Shown piece after piece: positions 35,350 through 47,696 of a DNA stretch of 64,000 nucleotides. Every line of letters starts with the position of its first letter. Positions within the stretch are counted from its first letter, which is position 1. Position numbers and translations under genes: made by a program. The stretch is from contig JAPXFQ010001709.1 of the NCBI GenBank assembly GCA_028564705.1, forward strand, positions 714,697 through 778,696. Reading direction: 5' to 3'. Below the pieces are notes generated by a model. It saw nothing but the letters and a program-made list of their open reading frames with translations, had not been told where the DNA came from and searched no databases. This DNA comes from Apricaphanius iberus. Taxonomy: Eukaryota; Chordata; Actinopteri; Cyprinodontiformes; Aphaniidae.

Positions 35350-35745
35350 TAAGTACAGTCCTGGGCATTGCTCTCCCTCTGCCGACCGCAGGAGGGCCCT
35401 GCACTGAAGCTCAAGCCTCCTTCCTGCTTTAAGAGGCCCATTTTTTCACCCGAGGGGGTGGGGTTCCCCAAGCTGGACATAGCATGTGGGAGAATCACAC
35501 TATTCCAGCCAGATCCTCTCCAACCCCTCAGGCGCCCCAGTCAGCCAGGAGGAGGCCGTATATAGCCCAGAACTGGTGCAAGTTTTTGTGGGAGTAGCTC
35601 ACATTAACTACTCAAGGGAACACGGGGAGAACAGGCAAACTCCACACAGAAAGGCCCCTTTGCCAATCCCACCCAGGGTGTGGGTGCTGATGATATGGAG
35701 GAGCAAACACACCCTCAGCACCCACAGCGTCCCCGGCAGGAATCG
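35350..35745 (-). mobile_element. tRNA-derived SINE-like element, minus strand
   Basis: Read on the minus strand, it starts with a box-B-like TTCGATTCC..CGGGG (about 35745), then CCTTTCTGTGTGGAGTTTGC and CTGTTCTCCCCGTGTTCCC, then a GC-rich body. The shared middle part relates it to the 149-511 SINE, but the 3' half differs (CTCCTCCTGGCTGACTGGGG, CCTCGGGTGAAAAAATGGGC). This suggests a second SINE family. The frames across it are incidental. Confidence 0.6.
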
Positions 35746-35807
35746 AATTTTATGGTTTTTAATTGGTTTTTTTAGTCGGGATTGTAACTTATTGGGATCG
35801 TAATGAA

Positions 35808-35861
35808 TGTGTGTTGTATGTATTGTCTGGACCCTGTGTGTTGTATGTATTGTCTGGACCC
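35808..35861. repeat. Perfect 27-bp tandem duplication
   Basis: The 27-base unit at 35808-35834 (beginning TGTGTGTTGTATGTATTGTC) is repeated exactly at 35835-35861. Confidence 0.95.
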
Positions 35862-37971
35862 CAGGAAAACTAGCTGTAATCTTTGCATCAGCTAATGGGG
35901 AGCCTTTTAAATACAGAAGTATACCTCTTGAAAATACTTTTTAGAATAAAAATACTGTACATAGCATAAACAATTGCAACTATGACCATGGGAGTTTTAA
36001 TTAGCCACTTTCCTACCTCCTGCGGCAGCTATCTGTGCTGCAGTGCAAACCCCACTCAGAAAGACTTGCTTTAAACTGTTGGCATGCTTGCTTTTGAAAG
36101 AAAAAAAATAATACCTCCCTTTTCCTCCCACTCAACTTTCTATGTATGTACGTTTTTCACAGTATTCTAATTTATAAGAAACTTAATTTTGAATTTTCAT
36201 TATTTCTCATAGTAATCCAAATGAAAAGCAAAAAATTCATGAAATACTCAATAAGGACTCTTTATGATATATGCTTATGTGTGCTAGCCAGGTGTGTGTG
36301 GGTCTTTTAAGACGCTGGAGGGTGTGTCCTTCACTATAGATGTAAAAAAAAAATTGGCAGGCTGCTTCTTGCCTTCTTCTGTGCATTATTCAAAACCTTC
36401 TGCAGAGCAGTTGCCATACAACACAGGGATGCAAGGGAAAATGGCATTCCTAACCAGGACTGAACACACAAGTCTCAGGCCTCTGATGAAGTACATACAT
36501 TTGTGTGCTGAACAGGACCTGAGTTGTAGTTGATGCTCTAGTAGGTCTTTGGTGAGATTCAAACCCAGCTACCTGAATTTGTCAACTGTTTCAAACCTGC
36601 TCCTTTGATGTTTGGTAGGGAGGCTGGATAATTGTCTGCTCCTGAAGACCGTGATCATCTCCTTCTTCACATTGATGAGGAGGTCATTGTCTTTACACTA
36701 TTTTTCCTGTGGCACAGGAAAAGACTTACGCTGGGTTCACTTTGGCCGTGGAAGCGCAGTGAGGCGGCGCGCTCATGGAAATTGCGCACCATCCACTGCC
36801 CCCCCCATTCACACCAGACAGTTTAGTTTAGGTGAATAGGTTTGTCTTGTTAGGTTTGTAGTTGTGTTTTACTCTTAAAATCCTAGTATAGTATGTTAAA
36901 GTTTGTTGTTTTGGTAGGACAAAAGGTTGAAAAAGTTCAAGGAGTGTAAATAATTTTGGAAGGCCTAATACAGTTGTATTTCTTTAAGCCACTTATAGAA
37001 TCTGATAGACCCTGATCTTTGTGTCTTTGTTTCATCTTTCTTGGAGTAATATCCAGAGGCATTTATTGAACTTTAGTAAAATACTTACAGACAAAACATT
37101 TTTTAAATAAAATAACATGGAAATTAGACACATGTTTTATATGACAGTGAAATACTAAGGAGGGTTTAACACCCAGAGGGAGCCCCAAGGGCATTGTAAG
37201 AGTTGTAAATGATGAGGTGCAGCCAGAGAAAAGTCATTTACGGCAGAAGTGCAGCTTGGAGAGCTGCTTCTCTGTGGATTCCTCTGGGTCTTCTGGCAGG
37301 ATGATGGAGGAAAATCTCATTTCTGTCCATTATCATCCATCACTGAGAGAAAAATCCCTTTTTTAGTGAGGAAGAACCATTGTGAACATCATTGTGAACA
37401 TAATAGGGACCTGGCAAGCACTCCCAGCGGCACATTCCTATCCAGTTTAAAGGTGTTTATACACCAAACAGTTTTTTAGAATCTGCAGTAAAAACAGTCC
37501 CACCTACTGACACCAACACATCGAATCAACACATTTCTGTCCATGGTTCTTGAGTCCTAAATAAATATTATTCATGTTGAGCAATAAATTACATGGATAG
37601 ATTTAATTTTAGATTCTGTGAACAGATTCTGCATGAATCATGACAAATAATCTCAGACCAAAGTTAGACAACCAGCAAGAACCTTCATTCAATCGTCTGT
37701 GTGTGTGTGATTAATCACCCTCACAGACTCATTGCTGTGTAGAAGATGGTATGTTGACGTAAACTGCAATGTATTCAGCTTTGGCATCAATATGGCAAGA
37801 TGTGGCAATTTAGAAAACCTGAAGGAAAAACCCTCAATCTTTTTAAATTTTGTTTATTTGCTTTATTAAAAACCTCAAAGGTATTATTTGAGACATAATG
37901 TGGTTAAATATAAACTGAATGAGCTGAATGAATAATTCTATATAATCTCTTTGTTTAAAATGAAAAAAAGT
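35862..37971. other. No gene recognised; possible LINE scrap
   Basis: AT-rich DNA. Bases 36560-36690 (TGTCTGCTCCTGAAGACCG, TGATCATCTCCTTCTTCAC) look like a minus-strand LINE ORF scrap, since such text is common antisense to fish non-LTR ORFs. Nothing else is recognised. Confidence 0.4.
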
Positions 37972-37979
37972 TACTTCAG

Positions 37980-38278
37980 AATCCATCCATCCATTAGCTA
38001 TACTGCTTATCCTCAAAGCGTTCCGTGCCAATCTCCAGCGTTCAGTAGGCGAGAGGCAGGGTACCCCCAGACATGTTGCGAGTCCATTGCAGTGCAACAC
38101 AGACACACTCACACCTAAGGGCAATTTTGAGAACCTAACAGTCATGTATTTGGATTTAACATGAGTGTTTTTTGGGAAAACATACAAACTCCATTCAGAA
38201 GGACCCAGGGCCGGGTTTCAAACCAAGGACCTTCTTGCTGCAAGGCAACAGTACTACCCACTGCGCCAGTGTGCAGCC
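37980..38278 (-). mobile_element. tRNA-derived SINE, minus strand
   Basis: Runs from ATCC tail repeats (37981) through GGCGAGAGGCAGGGTACCCC, CACACCTAAGGGCAATTTTGA and AAACTCCATTCAGAAGGACC to CTTCTTGCTGCAAGG and CACTGCGCCAG (head). It is flanked by TACTTCAG at 37972-37979 and 38279-38286. It is older than the 149-511 copy, with several small deletions. Confidence 0.88.
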
Positions 38279-38574
38279 TACTTCAGGATCTTAAATTGAA
38301 AAAACATGGCAGCAGAAGAGATGCAAAACATCTTAAAACAACAAATATGTCTAATATGCATTCTAGCTCCACAGGAGAGGAAGAAAACCCCCCTCCAACA
38401 GGGAAGGGAAGAGGGAGAGGACCAGAGGTTATATAAAGGTCCATGTCTGACCCAGATCGCCCTCTTTCAGCTTAGCCCTTTGTCCGAGGGCGTGCAAAAG
38501 TGGAGAAACTGCTGCATCCAGACCTTTCCTGCGCTGGCAAAAGAAAATGACAAGTCTTGGGAAAGAATACCATA

Positions 38575-38880
38575 TGTGTGTGTGTAGGGGAGGGGGCGTT
38601 TCTGGCGCTGGGTTGTTGGTGGTGGGGTTTGGTCCGGGTGGCGGTGGCGTGTGTTTTCCGTCGGCCGGCTGCGGGTCCCTCCTGCCTTGCGGTGGTGGCT
38701 GGGTACACCTGTCGACTGATCCCTGGTCGGGGGCCCTGCTGGGGGACAGGGCGCCCCTGATCCCCGTGGCCTCCGGGTCCTGTTCCGGGCCCGCCCGGCT
38801 TCCGGCGGAGCCCGTGGGCTCGTCCCTGCGATCTCCCGGGTGATGGGTGTTCCCTGGGGCTTACATCTGTTCCTCTCTTG
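38575..38880. other. GC-rich island of unknown nature
   Basis: A 300-bp block of about two-thirds GC, with CpGs, inside AT-rich DNA (GGTGGCGGTGGCGTG, CGTCGGCCGGCTGCGGG, TTCCGGGCCCGCCCGGCTTCC). It is followed by CA-rich sequence. Frames are open on both strands because stops are rare, not because of recognisable protein. It could be the 5' GC-rich part of a fish retroelement or a stray CpG island. Confidence 0.5.
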
Positions 38881-39753
38881 GTGGGTGATCAGCCCTGTGT
38901 CTGTCCGCTTGTGGCTCCTGCCCTCCTACCTCCTTCATGTCTGCTTTGATTCCTGTAGGACGGATTTGCAGTTCCTTACACCAGCTATTAATCACTTTGC
39001 ATGGGGAAACCTTATTCACACCTGCATGATCGCACACACACATAGGTGTGGGGACATTGGTGTGTACGGATATCTCGTGATGAGGTTATCGTCATTAGTT
39101 AGTAGGTATCAGGAGCTTACCAGAAACATTAGTATTGTGTTCATTAATCCAATTTTGTGTGTAGTGAATGTGTAATTCTTGGTTTATATTACTAGATCCG
39201 TTTTGTTAATGTTGTGTTTTATTTGTGATTTTTGTTTGATTTGTTTTCCCACTTCTCTGCCGTCCAACAGAGGTGAAGGACTGGGATGTTTTCTTGTTTT
39301 CTTTGTTTACCTCCCTATCTGGTATCGTCAGTTCACACTTCTACTGGTCCTGTTTCAAAGAAGTTGGTCTGCAGCTCTCTCTAGGTGATCCCAAGGGGGC
39401 ATCCAGGGTGGGCTCGGAACTGCTTGGCATTGTTTGCTAACCACATCGACCCTGTGCTGGGTGATACATGGTGCAAACCTGCTGTGGCAACTGAAAGAGA
39501 CTTACTGAAGGAAATTACAGGACTATATAAACTTGAGGAAAACACACAAGGCACCCAAGGGATTCACTGTGTGAAAGGGAAGTTGTATGGGAGGATGTTT
39601 TTTTCCCGCCTTGCAAATTAAGGAAAAAGCCTATCCCAACCAGATACAATCCTGTCGGGATGATCAGGGTTTACCCATCCATCCATGCCACTTATTCTTG
39701 AAAGTTTGTGTGTGTGTTTGTGTGTGTGGGGGGGCTGAGAGATCAGTATTGTG

Positions 39754-39895
39754 TTTGGACTGTGGGAGGAAGCCGGAGTACCCAGAGAGAACCCACACAT
39801 GCACAGAGAGAACATGCAAGACCCCAGGTTGGGATTCGAACCCAGGTCATATTTGCTGCAAGGGAACAGTGCTACTAACTGTCCCACTGTGGAGC
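39754..39895 (-). mobile_element. SINE 5' fragment, minus strand
   Basis: GGACTGTGGGAGGAAGCCGG, AGTACCCAGAGAGAACCCAC, GGGATTCGAACCCAGGTC (box B on the minus strand) and TTGCTGCAAGGGAACAGTGC show a truncated copy of the 149-511 family. Confidence 0.85.
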
Positions 39896-40692
39896 ATGAT
39901 CTGAGTGGATTACGTCAATAACAGCTTAAAATTTAAACAAAGTTTAAAAAGTTCATTTTTGAGACAATATTTCCAACACAGCACGGTCAGTGACGTGGTT
40001 GGAGTAAGCATGCTCTACTCAGTTTAATGTTTGATGGATCCGAAGGAGCCATCTGTCAACCCAATAAAAAGCCATTAAAAGGTTACAGAGGAAATCTGAA
40101 GTACTGTACCCATGCACCGAACAAACAGACACATTTTTTCTCAGTGTCTAAAGTTAAATCAGACCAAACCTCTTTGTTTAAAGTCAGCTATAATTACCAA
40201 AATTATTGTTTATATTCGTTCAATGTCACAACAATATGATGAATATGCAAGAGATCAATTTGTCAAGGTCTTCAAAATCAGAAGTTTACGTACAGAATGA
40301 TTACTACTTCTTTAAATGAAAGAGGTAGATATCATATATCAGGGAACATTGTCAGATGCTGAAAGGTGTTGCGTTTATCGGTTCAAACAACTGTATTGTT
40401 GGAAGTACAGCCATATTATCTGAACCAAAACACAGACCTCCCCACCAGTAGGAGTGCTCATCACACAACTCGTAGTTCCAACAAGAGGAGGGGAAGTTTT
40501 CCCAAAAACAAAGACAAATACCAAATGTCTTCTTCCCTGGGTCGTTGACCGGCTCACAGTGGAGAGGAAGGGCTAATTATCCTTCCTTCGCTGTTCAAAT
40601 CTCTACAGGAAGAATCTGCTGAATTACAAATTTCACAGAGAGAGAGACCCTCTCTGCTGCTCTGCCGCCCGCTGCCCTGCATGAGCCGAGAG

Positions 40693-41152
40693 CAGAGCTG
40701 GCTCAAGGCAAACGCAAACTAAGCATTTCATCAGGGTTCTAGTATATACTGTAGGCTACCTTTTAAATTTACAAAACATTTTCATCATGTCTAAATATTA
40801 GAATTAAATCAAAATAAAATGTAAAACTGCTTTTAAATATTGTTTGTTGTGGTACCATTGTTACAATCTGATGCTTTAGTTTAATGTTCCTATTTATTTA
40901 GATTGTCTCTGCTAATTTTAACAATTACCTCTGATTGATTTTTAGGATCAGCCAAATAAATTTTGCCCACTACGAAATATTGATTGAAACACTGTCATTG
41001 TGGGTAGTGGTCTCATTTTAAATCTGTAAAGCACTTTGAGAAACTGTGTGTGAAAAGTGATTTATAAATAACGTAAAATTTGATTTGATAACAGATAGCC
41101 CCCCCCAAGTCAAAATCTCCTAAAGGCCCCATAAGACTTTGGGCCGGCTCTG
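40693..41152. mobile_element. hAT-type MITE, 460 bp
   Basis: The left end CAGAGCTGGCTCAAGGC and the right end (reversed) CAGAGCCGGCCCAAAG are inverted repeats. They are flanked by 8-bp sequences GCCGAGAG (40685-40692) and GCCAAGAG (41153-41160), 7 of 8 identical, as expected of an old hAT duplication. No transposase is present. The interior includes an L2-like tail (TAAAGCACTTTGAG..). Confidence 0.78.
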
Positions 41153-41463
41153 GCCAAGAGCTGACTGCTGAGATGAAGGCTGCCACAAAAAGGGGTCGGC
41201 CCATGGGAGAAGATGGAAGCTGAACGGTGTTAAGCCAAGCCAAGAGGGGAGGAGAGCCCAACATCTGAATTAATGGTGGCTATCTGCAGCCCCACTAGCC
41301 GCACACCCACAATGCCTCGCTGCTTCCTGTAACGACAGCTAGTACCGCACGCTGCCTCTAGCTGAAGCAGCTATCATGCTGCTTTCCTTTGTAGTTCTAG
41401 TTTCCCTCACCACCCTTCCATGGATTCCTAAGAAAACATTCATGTTGTCTGTGCTGAGTTTAA

Positions 41464-42273
41464 AGAGTAACTGAACCCCATGAAAAAGCATCATCCCGCC
41501 TCCAGGCGACATTTCAAAAACTCTACCAAAGTGGGCAGGGCCAGGAGACACGGAGGGGGGTGGCCAAGTCTGGAGGATGAGTGCGAGGGGGGCACGCGGG
41601 GATATGGTCTAGAAGACAGTCACGGCTGAACTATGGCATGTGGACGCCGAGTTCCGTAAAGCCTCTATTTACCTACAGTAAAGGGATAAATTAGTTCTCT
41701 TCTTCGCCATCCACCAGAGATAAAGAGAGGCTTTATGGAGTGTAGCGGCCAAACAATATATCAGTTCGAACCGTTGGCTTATGGCGCTGAGTCAGCGCTG
41801 CGTGAAGCCTGCAGCATGTATAATAGCAAATAAGCACAGCCTAGCGCTAGCATCAATGCTAAGTAGCTTCGGAGGGAACTACCTCAGCTTTTGTTTCCTT
41901 ATTCACGGCGTGTTTAAAACATATAGGTTATAACTTATGGCTTTAAACCACTTTGACGTCATGGTCTGCCTCCTCTGTTTCTCTCAGTATGCAGTTTCAA
42001 CTCGTCACGGGACGGGACGAGTGTATCTGAGAGAGGAAGGGTGTCTCTTTGAGACCATGCCTGTGACGTAGACAATGGAAAAGATGTTCCACTCTAAGCC
42101 AATCACAAAATTCAAATGCATTACCGCACAATGACCATGAGCGGCAGATTTATTTTAGACCAAAAAATTTAGAATTGAACAAGTTTACACGAAAATGTAA
42201 ATAAAAATGCCCTGAAACAGAAAAATTGCATTGGTAAAGAGGTATTTATACAGTTTTGGGGTTTAATTACACT
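41464..42273. mobile_element. TTAA-flanked inverted-repeat element, 810 bp
   Basis: Flanked by TTAA at 41460-41463 and 42274-42277. The left end AGAGTAACTGAACCCCA and the right end (reversed) AGTGTAATTAAACCCCA match at 14 of 17 positions. There is no transposase frame. The ends differ from the 9505-10296 element, so this is a different family with the same target preference (Kolobok- or piggyBac-like). Confidence 0.75.
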
Positions 42274-44449
42274 TTAAGTCGTTTAGGATGAACAATTTAA
42301 GGGTTGTTTGTATGTCTATTTCACTGTGTTTTTGCTACAAGATTTCATCCTTCAATTGTTTGTGTATAAAGATTGTTTTTCAAAGGTTCTGATTATTGTG
42401 GCCTGCTTTTAGCAGATCGCCAATGTTCAAGAGCAATTTAGATTATTACTGTATTTGAAAAAGAGATCGGCTTTAAGATTAGTAGTTCACAGAAAACCAA
42501 ATTTATAAATCGTTTTTGAAACAGACCCTTTCAGCATGCCAAAATGTTAAAATTAGGTTAATCGCTGTGGTGACCGATCTACAAAACTGAATCAATTCTC
42601 CGAAGAGTATTCAATTCTGATTTGCCTAATAATTTAATGTAACATTACGTCCTCCAAACAATGTTTTATCTTCACTCTTGTTTGCATTGTGAACTGGTTG
42701 TATGGATACAAAGCAAAAGCTGCTAATTAGTCTTAAACTAATAATTTCAAACTACTTAGCTTCACTTCCATAATGCTTCAATACAAGTCTTGGTCTCTAA
42801 GCATCCATATTCATACTGAAAGTTGACATCACGATTGATTTAATGGTTATTGTTTCTACTTCTTTGTATATTTGTGCAGTTTATTGTTTTACTTTTAGTA
42901 GTTCTTTTTTATTCTTCTTATTTTACTTAATAGTTTGTGTGTTACTAGCTCAGTGACTTTTTTGATTAAACTATTTTGGTCAAAAGTTTAATTCTTATGT
43001 CTTCTTTCATATTTTTGGAAGTCGTTTGTTAGTGTTCCATATAAATTATGTAGTACCTTGTTACTCAAGAAATACCCAGAACTCATTCCTCCATTTATTG
43101 TTTAATTACTTCAGCCTTGTCAGGCAGGTTATCATAAATTTTAACTCAGACTCAACTATTTGGCTATTATTACTTTGCTGGATCCCTGGATGGTGCTCCG
43201 AATTGCGTAATCCTAATATAAAATTATTAATCTTATTAGTAAATACCCTAAGCAATTATTCAGAATTATTCATAGCCAAAATAGAAAAGCCCTGTGTGAA
43301 ATCTACACTTCTTGTTTCTAAGGGTATTAAGAAAGTTCTGCTAATCAGACAAAGACGATTAACTGATCATTATCAGGTGGTAATCAGCTGCTTTTAAAAA
43401 AGATTTAACAGCACTTTGCTGCTCGGGAGCGTTTAACTGTTTGAACACACATCTGAAAATGTAATTAAGCGATAACAAACAAATTGTAGACAAACTATTT
43501 TAAAAAGAGAAAGACCATTCACTGTGTCCGTTTGCAGAATTAAAAGTCTCTGCAAGTTGATCTCACCGATAACACTTGTGCTTCAACAAAGGCACTTTTA
43601 AAGAGACATACTGATGCAGAGAAAATGCACATTTTTGATCGCTTGGTTTTTGTACTTTAACATTTTTATCTTGTAGCTCTGTTCCATGGTGAATATATGA
43701 ACAGAAATAATAAACATTTAATGTTATTATGTTTTTAGATTAGTAATTTATTTTACACAGAATCTTACATAATTTTTATGATAAATCAATTTAAGAAGCA
43801 ACACCATGTGAGGAGCTGCTTGGGAGATGGTTATTTTTAACGAGCCAAGCCGTAAGAAGTGGTGTTCCGTCAATTTACCATGCTTTGTCAGAGTAGCATA
43901 TCGTAAATTAAGTTATCTAACCAATTTTAACCAAACCCCAAGTTTTGTTTAAATCGTAAGGTCACAGAAGGATGAATGCCTTACCTTAACTACATATGTT
44001 TTAACTCGATTTGAACTGATCTTGAACACCAAAGGGAAAAGGTACAAATTTTACTCCTGCACGTGCGCATTGACTCAAGGTATGTCATTCTGATGGGTAT
44101 GCTGTTTTGTCAGAACACCTGCTCTCCTAAAAGATGCAGAATTTATCACTACCTGCCATCCTGTACTGGTCCTTCTATAACACACACTGCAACAACATTT
44201 GTAACCCAGGTCAAAACTGTCTTCAGCGAGGTTATGCTTTCTCTTTGTAGCCTACGGCCTTAAAGGAGTTGTATATAGTTCTTGCCCCTTAGACGGCTCT
44301 GAACTCCAGCCATGTTGGAAAGACTGGCGGGCCAAAACTTTCAGGTCAACGACTGAACTTGGACACATAGAAGAAACACATGCTGCTAACGTGTGTGCTA
44401 CTGTCTGTGAAACACATGGCACAACATTCAATTTAAGAACAAGACTTTA
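42274..44449. other. No gene recognised; second copy of the 31-690 repeat
   Basis: AT-rich DNA. Bases 42941-43290 align with 31-148 plus 525-690 and show the state without the SINE. The 43026-43397 open frame runs through this repeat and resembles no protein I know. Confidence 0.5.
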
Positions 44450-44714
44450 TGATGATGGCCGACACAGTGGCACAGTTGGTAGCACTGCTGCCTTGCAGCA
44501 AGAAGGTCTTAGGTTTGAATCCCGACCTGGGGTGTTTCTGCATGGAGTGCATGAAATTGCCCTTAGATATGTGTCCTGTTTGTTTCTGTGTTGCTCTGTG
44601 ATGGAGTGACAAGCGCTCCCAAAGCGATTCCCAAAGACCAACAGAAATGGTCACCCGCCCTCACCCCACCCCCCACAAACCTTTAAGGATCATCAAAATG
44701 GATGGATGGATGGA
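44450..44714 (+). mobile_element. tRNA-derived SINE with internal deletions
   Basis: The head CACAGTGGCACAGTTGGTAGC, box-B-like AGGTTTGAATCCCG, CTGCATGGAGTGCATG (deleted middle), TGTGATGGAGTGACAAG and a tail of GGATGGATGGATGG show a plus-strand copy missing part of its middle. GACTTTA at 44443-44449 and 44713-44719 may be the target duplication. Confidence 0.8.
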
Positions 44715-46068
44715 CTTTACACTGCGGTCGTATGAAAAGGGTCCTGAGGTCCTGTGTAAGGCAAAGAGATTTTTAAGCCAACAGCATGCTAGTAGAAGTG
44801 TAAGATTGTGCCCAAAACTGATGGGTTTAAAAGATTCATTTTGGAATTCCAAATCATTGCAAATATGTTTTTGTTTTTTTCAATGCTGCAAGATCCAAAG
44901 CTAGTTTTCGCCTTCCCACCCTTGCCTCACCCACTGACAGAAGAAAAAGCCGCATAACCTTCTGCCATCCTTGTACCTAAAACCCAGCCATCTGGCTACG
45001 CATTCCTTGGCATACATTAGGCGCCACCTCCAGAAGAAACATGTTGCTGAGTCATTTTGTACCTTACCACAGGGGCCTGGGTAGACAGAACCAGGGAAAA
45101 TATGAAATCAGCCAATTAGATCCTGAGAGAGCAGGTGGACAATGGATGTCTGAACAGGTAGAGGATAAATCAAGGAGGGACAAGAGTACACCTAATGATT
45201 ATAGAGAGCTCAGGGGATGACAAATTAGGCCACCTCTGTTAGAAACCAGAAAGATGCAGCTGCTGCTGTTGCTGATGGGGAAAAACATACAGCCTATGAT
45301 GTCTTCCAGTTCATATCCTCCACTGAAACAGTCATGAAGATTGTTGAGATAACTACATATATCTGTAGGACTGTAATAAGAACATTGTCTTGGATGTATT
45401 CTGTTTAAAAGCCAACAACAGCAACCAAAAGAGAGCCAGAAGGCCGAATGGAAAATGTAATCACTACGAGCAACGGGCCGCCCTTTGGAGTAGGTTCATT
45501 GCAGATTTGAAGCACCAATGAATTGGAAGAAGCAGCAGGAAATGCCAATTTAGCAGCATGAATAGATTCCTTAGGGAGAGCTAGGGGCCCAGTAGACCAA
45601 CATTAAAGAGCAATAGCGAAAACCTACACCTGGTAAAGAGTATTTCATGATACCTTTAAGCCCACTTTTAACTTTTATTATTTGTTATTACAGACACCAA
45701 CAGTTGGTCTGAAGTCAATAAGAGTGAGTCGTTACTATTTATAATGTTTATTTGCTTCTTTACAATTAAAAGCTGCTAATGTGTATTTTTTTAGGCCGAA
45801 TTCATATTCATATTTTCTGTCTTTCAACCTCGAGTACTCATGCCCACTATGATTTTCTTGAGAATTTTCACATTCACAGTATCCCCATAGACTTTCCTAT
45901 TATATTAGAGCAATTTGAACATTTTAAACCTTTTACAAGCTGCAAAAAGCCTTCCGGAGTGGAGGTATGCCAAATTCAGAAAAAACAGCCTCTGGCTCAA
46001 GAGGTTAAACAAGTTATTTAAGGCTTTATCAGTGAAACATAGAGAGCTCAGACCTCTGCCAAGGTAGC
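44715..46068. other. No gene recognised
   Basis: Intergenic DNA of average composition. Short frames only, with no motif recognised. Confidence 0.5.
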
Positions 46069-46130
46069 TCAGACCCCAGGCGCATCGCCAGACAGATTTC
46101 ACTGGGGCACGTGCCCCAGTAGATCTGCAG

Positions 46131-46843
46131 TAGAGGGTGACACGGGAATCAATTGTCGCTCCCGTCCCGATCCCAAAAAAATACTCCCGTCACGTCCGGA
46201 TCATGTGACAGGCCCCCATAAAAATCTTGTCCCGAAAAAATCCCGAGAGAAAGACTCCCTTCCCGACCCGAGTCCCGTAGATTAGTAATTTACCTCCCGT
46301 GGCGCTCGCTCCCCCCGCCCCCCTTTAAACCATAGCCTAGCACAGTATCAAAGATCATCTATTTAGCTTTATCTGCCGTCTTTAACCATATCCTGCATTC
46401 TCGTTGTTTGGCCACCTTAACACGTCATGAATGGACTCGATTCGTCTGACTACCAAACTATTAAGATTCACGCATTTTCAGTCGGATAACATATGCTTAC
46501 CAGTTTATCCAGGTGGTGTAGCAACAACGTAGCAGTTTCAGTTTTGGTGCGTGCAGTGTAGTAGACCCGATGGAATTGCATTTTGCAGCGGAGTTAATAA
46601 CCACACACATTGGCACCGCATCGCAGCATAAATTTTTAAAGCTAATTCCCTAATATCTGACAAGATAAATGTAAACAAAAACCCCCCCCAAAAATTAGAA
46701 TTTCTGGTTTCCCCGTCCGATCCCGTGGATTATTTCCTGTCCCGTACCGATCACGTTACCAACAGTGAAACTGACTCCCGTCCCGCGGGAATCCTGCAAG
46801 AATCTCGTGACCCGTGGGAATCCTGAAAAATTGTCACCCTCTA
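46131..46843. mobile_element. hAT MITE nested in the 5-kb hAT element
   Basis: The terminal inverted repeat TAGAGGGTGACA at 46131 has its reverse complement TGTCACCCTCTA ending at 46843. Flanking 8-mers ATCTGCAG (46123-46130) and ATCTGTAG (46844-46851) match 7 of 8. The interior is rich in CCCGTCCCGATCCC-type words at both ends, which are subterminal motifs. No open frame. 713 bp. Confidence 0.88.
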
Positions 46844-47696
46844 ATCTGTAGTGACCCAGTAAAAAATTTCACCAATAACAATAAAAAAAATCTAAAGAAA
46901 ATCACTTCAGTTTTAAACCTATATAGCATTGACTGCAGTGCACATATGGTATGGTAAATCATTGCTACTATATTTATTCCACATTAACAATGCACACATG
47001 GCTAATTAATATAGTAATTTATTCACGTGTACTCTCCCGGTTCATGGGAGACTCCGATGCCTCTGTGTCAGCTCCAAGTGGAGAGATCGTGCAGGATAGA
47101 AAGAGAGGGAGAGGGAGGGAGAGAGCGATAATCACTGTGCGAGGTAGGTAATGTTAGCCGACAATGTTGTTAAATATATTATTTTGATTTGACTCAAACT
47201 GTAACTCCGAGATGGATATCAGAAAGTTATTCGCCCGCAGCAGGAATAAAGCAGTGAGGAATGAGAGAGGTAAGTTTTGTCCTAGCTAGCTAGGAAACAT
47301 AAGTCTGTGCTAAGTTAATACTAAATAGCTAACGTTATTCATTGTATCAAGACAACCATATTAATTTGCTATACGAGGTGTGAGGGGAATTTCCCCTGAG
47401 TTTCATCAGCATTAAACATAATATTGGTTATGATCTGCTGGTTCTACATCAATGATGAATATGAGTAAGCTTGTGTTAGTTGACAGATGTAGCCTATGGA
47501 CGGTGCAGTGGTTCTAAAATGGTCTATCTTCAGGAAGAAAAACATGTTTCACTATCATAAAGTCCTGACCCAAATTTTAAAACCATTTAAGTTCATTTCA
47601 CAGAAAAATAGCACAATAATCGGTTTGACTTTGGCTAAGATAATCTTGTTTTGTCACCAGAAGAAAGGGTTACAGCTAAAGCATCTGGTTTTATTG

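Noticed and set aside
38840..39175. 111-codon plus-strand frame after the GC island
   Set aside because: No family match, mixed low complexity and no splice or start context.
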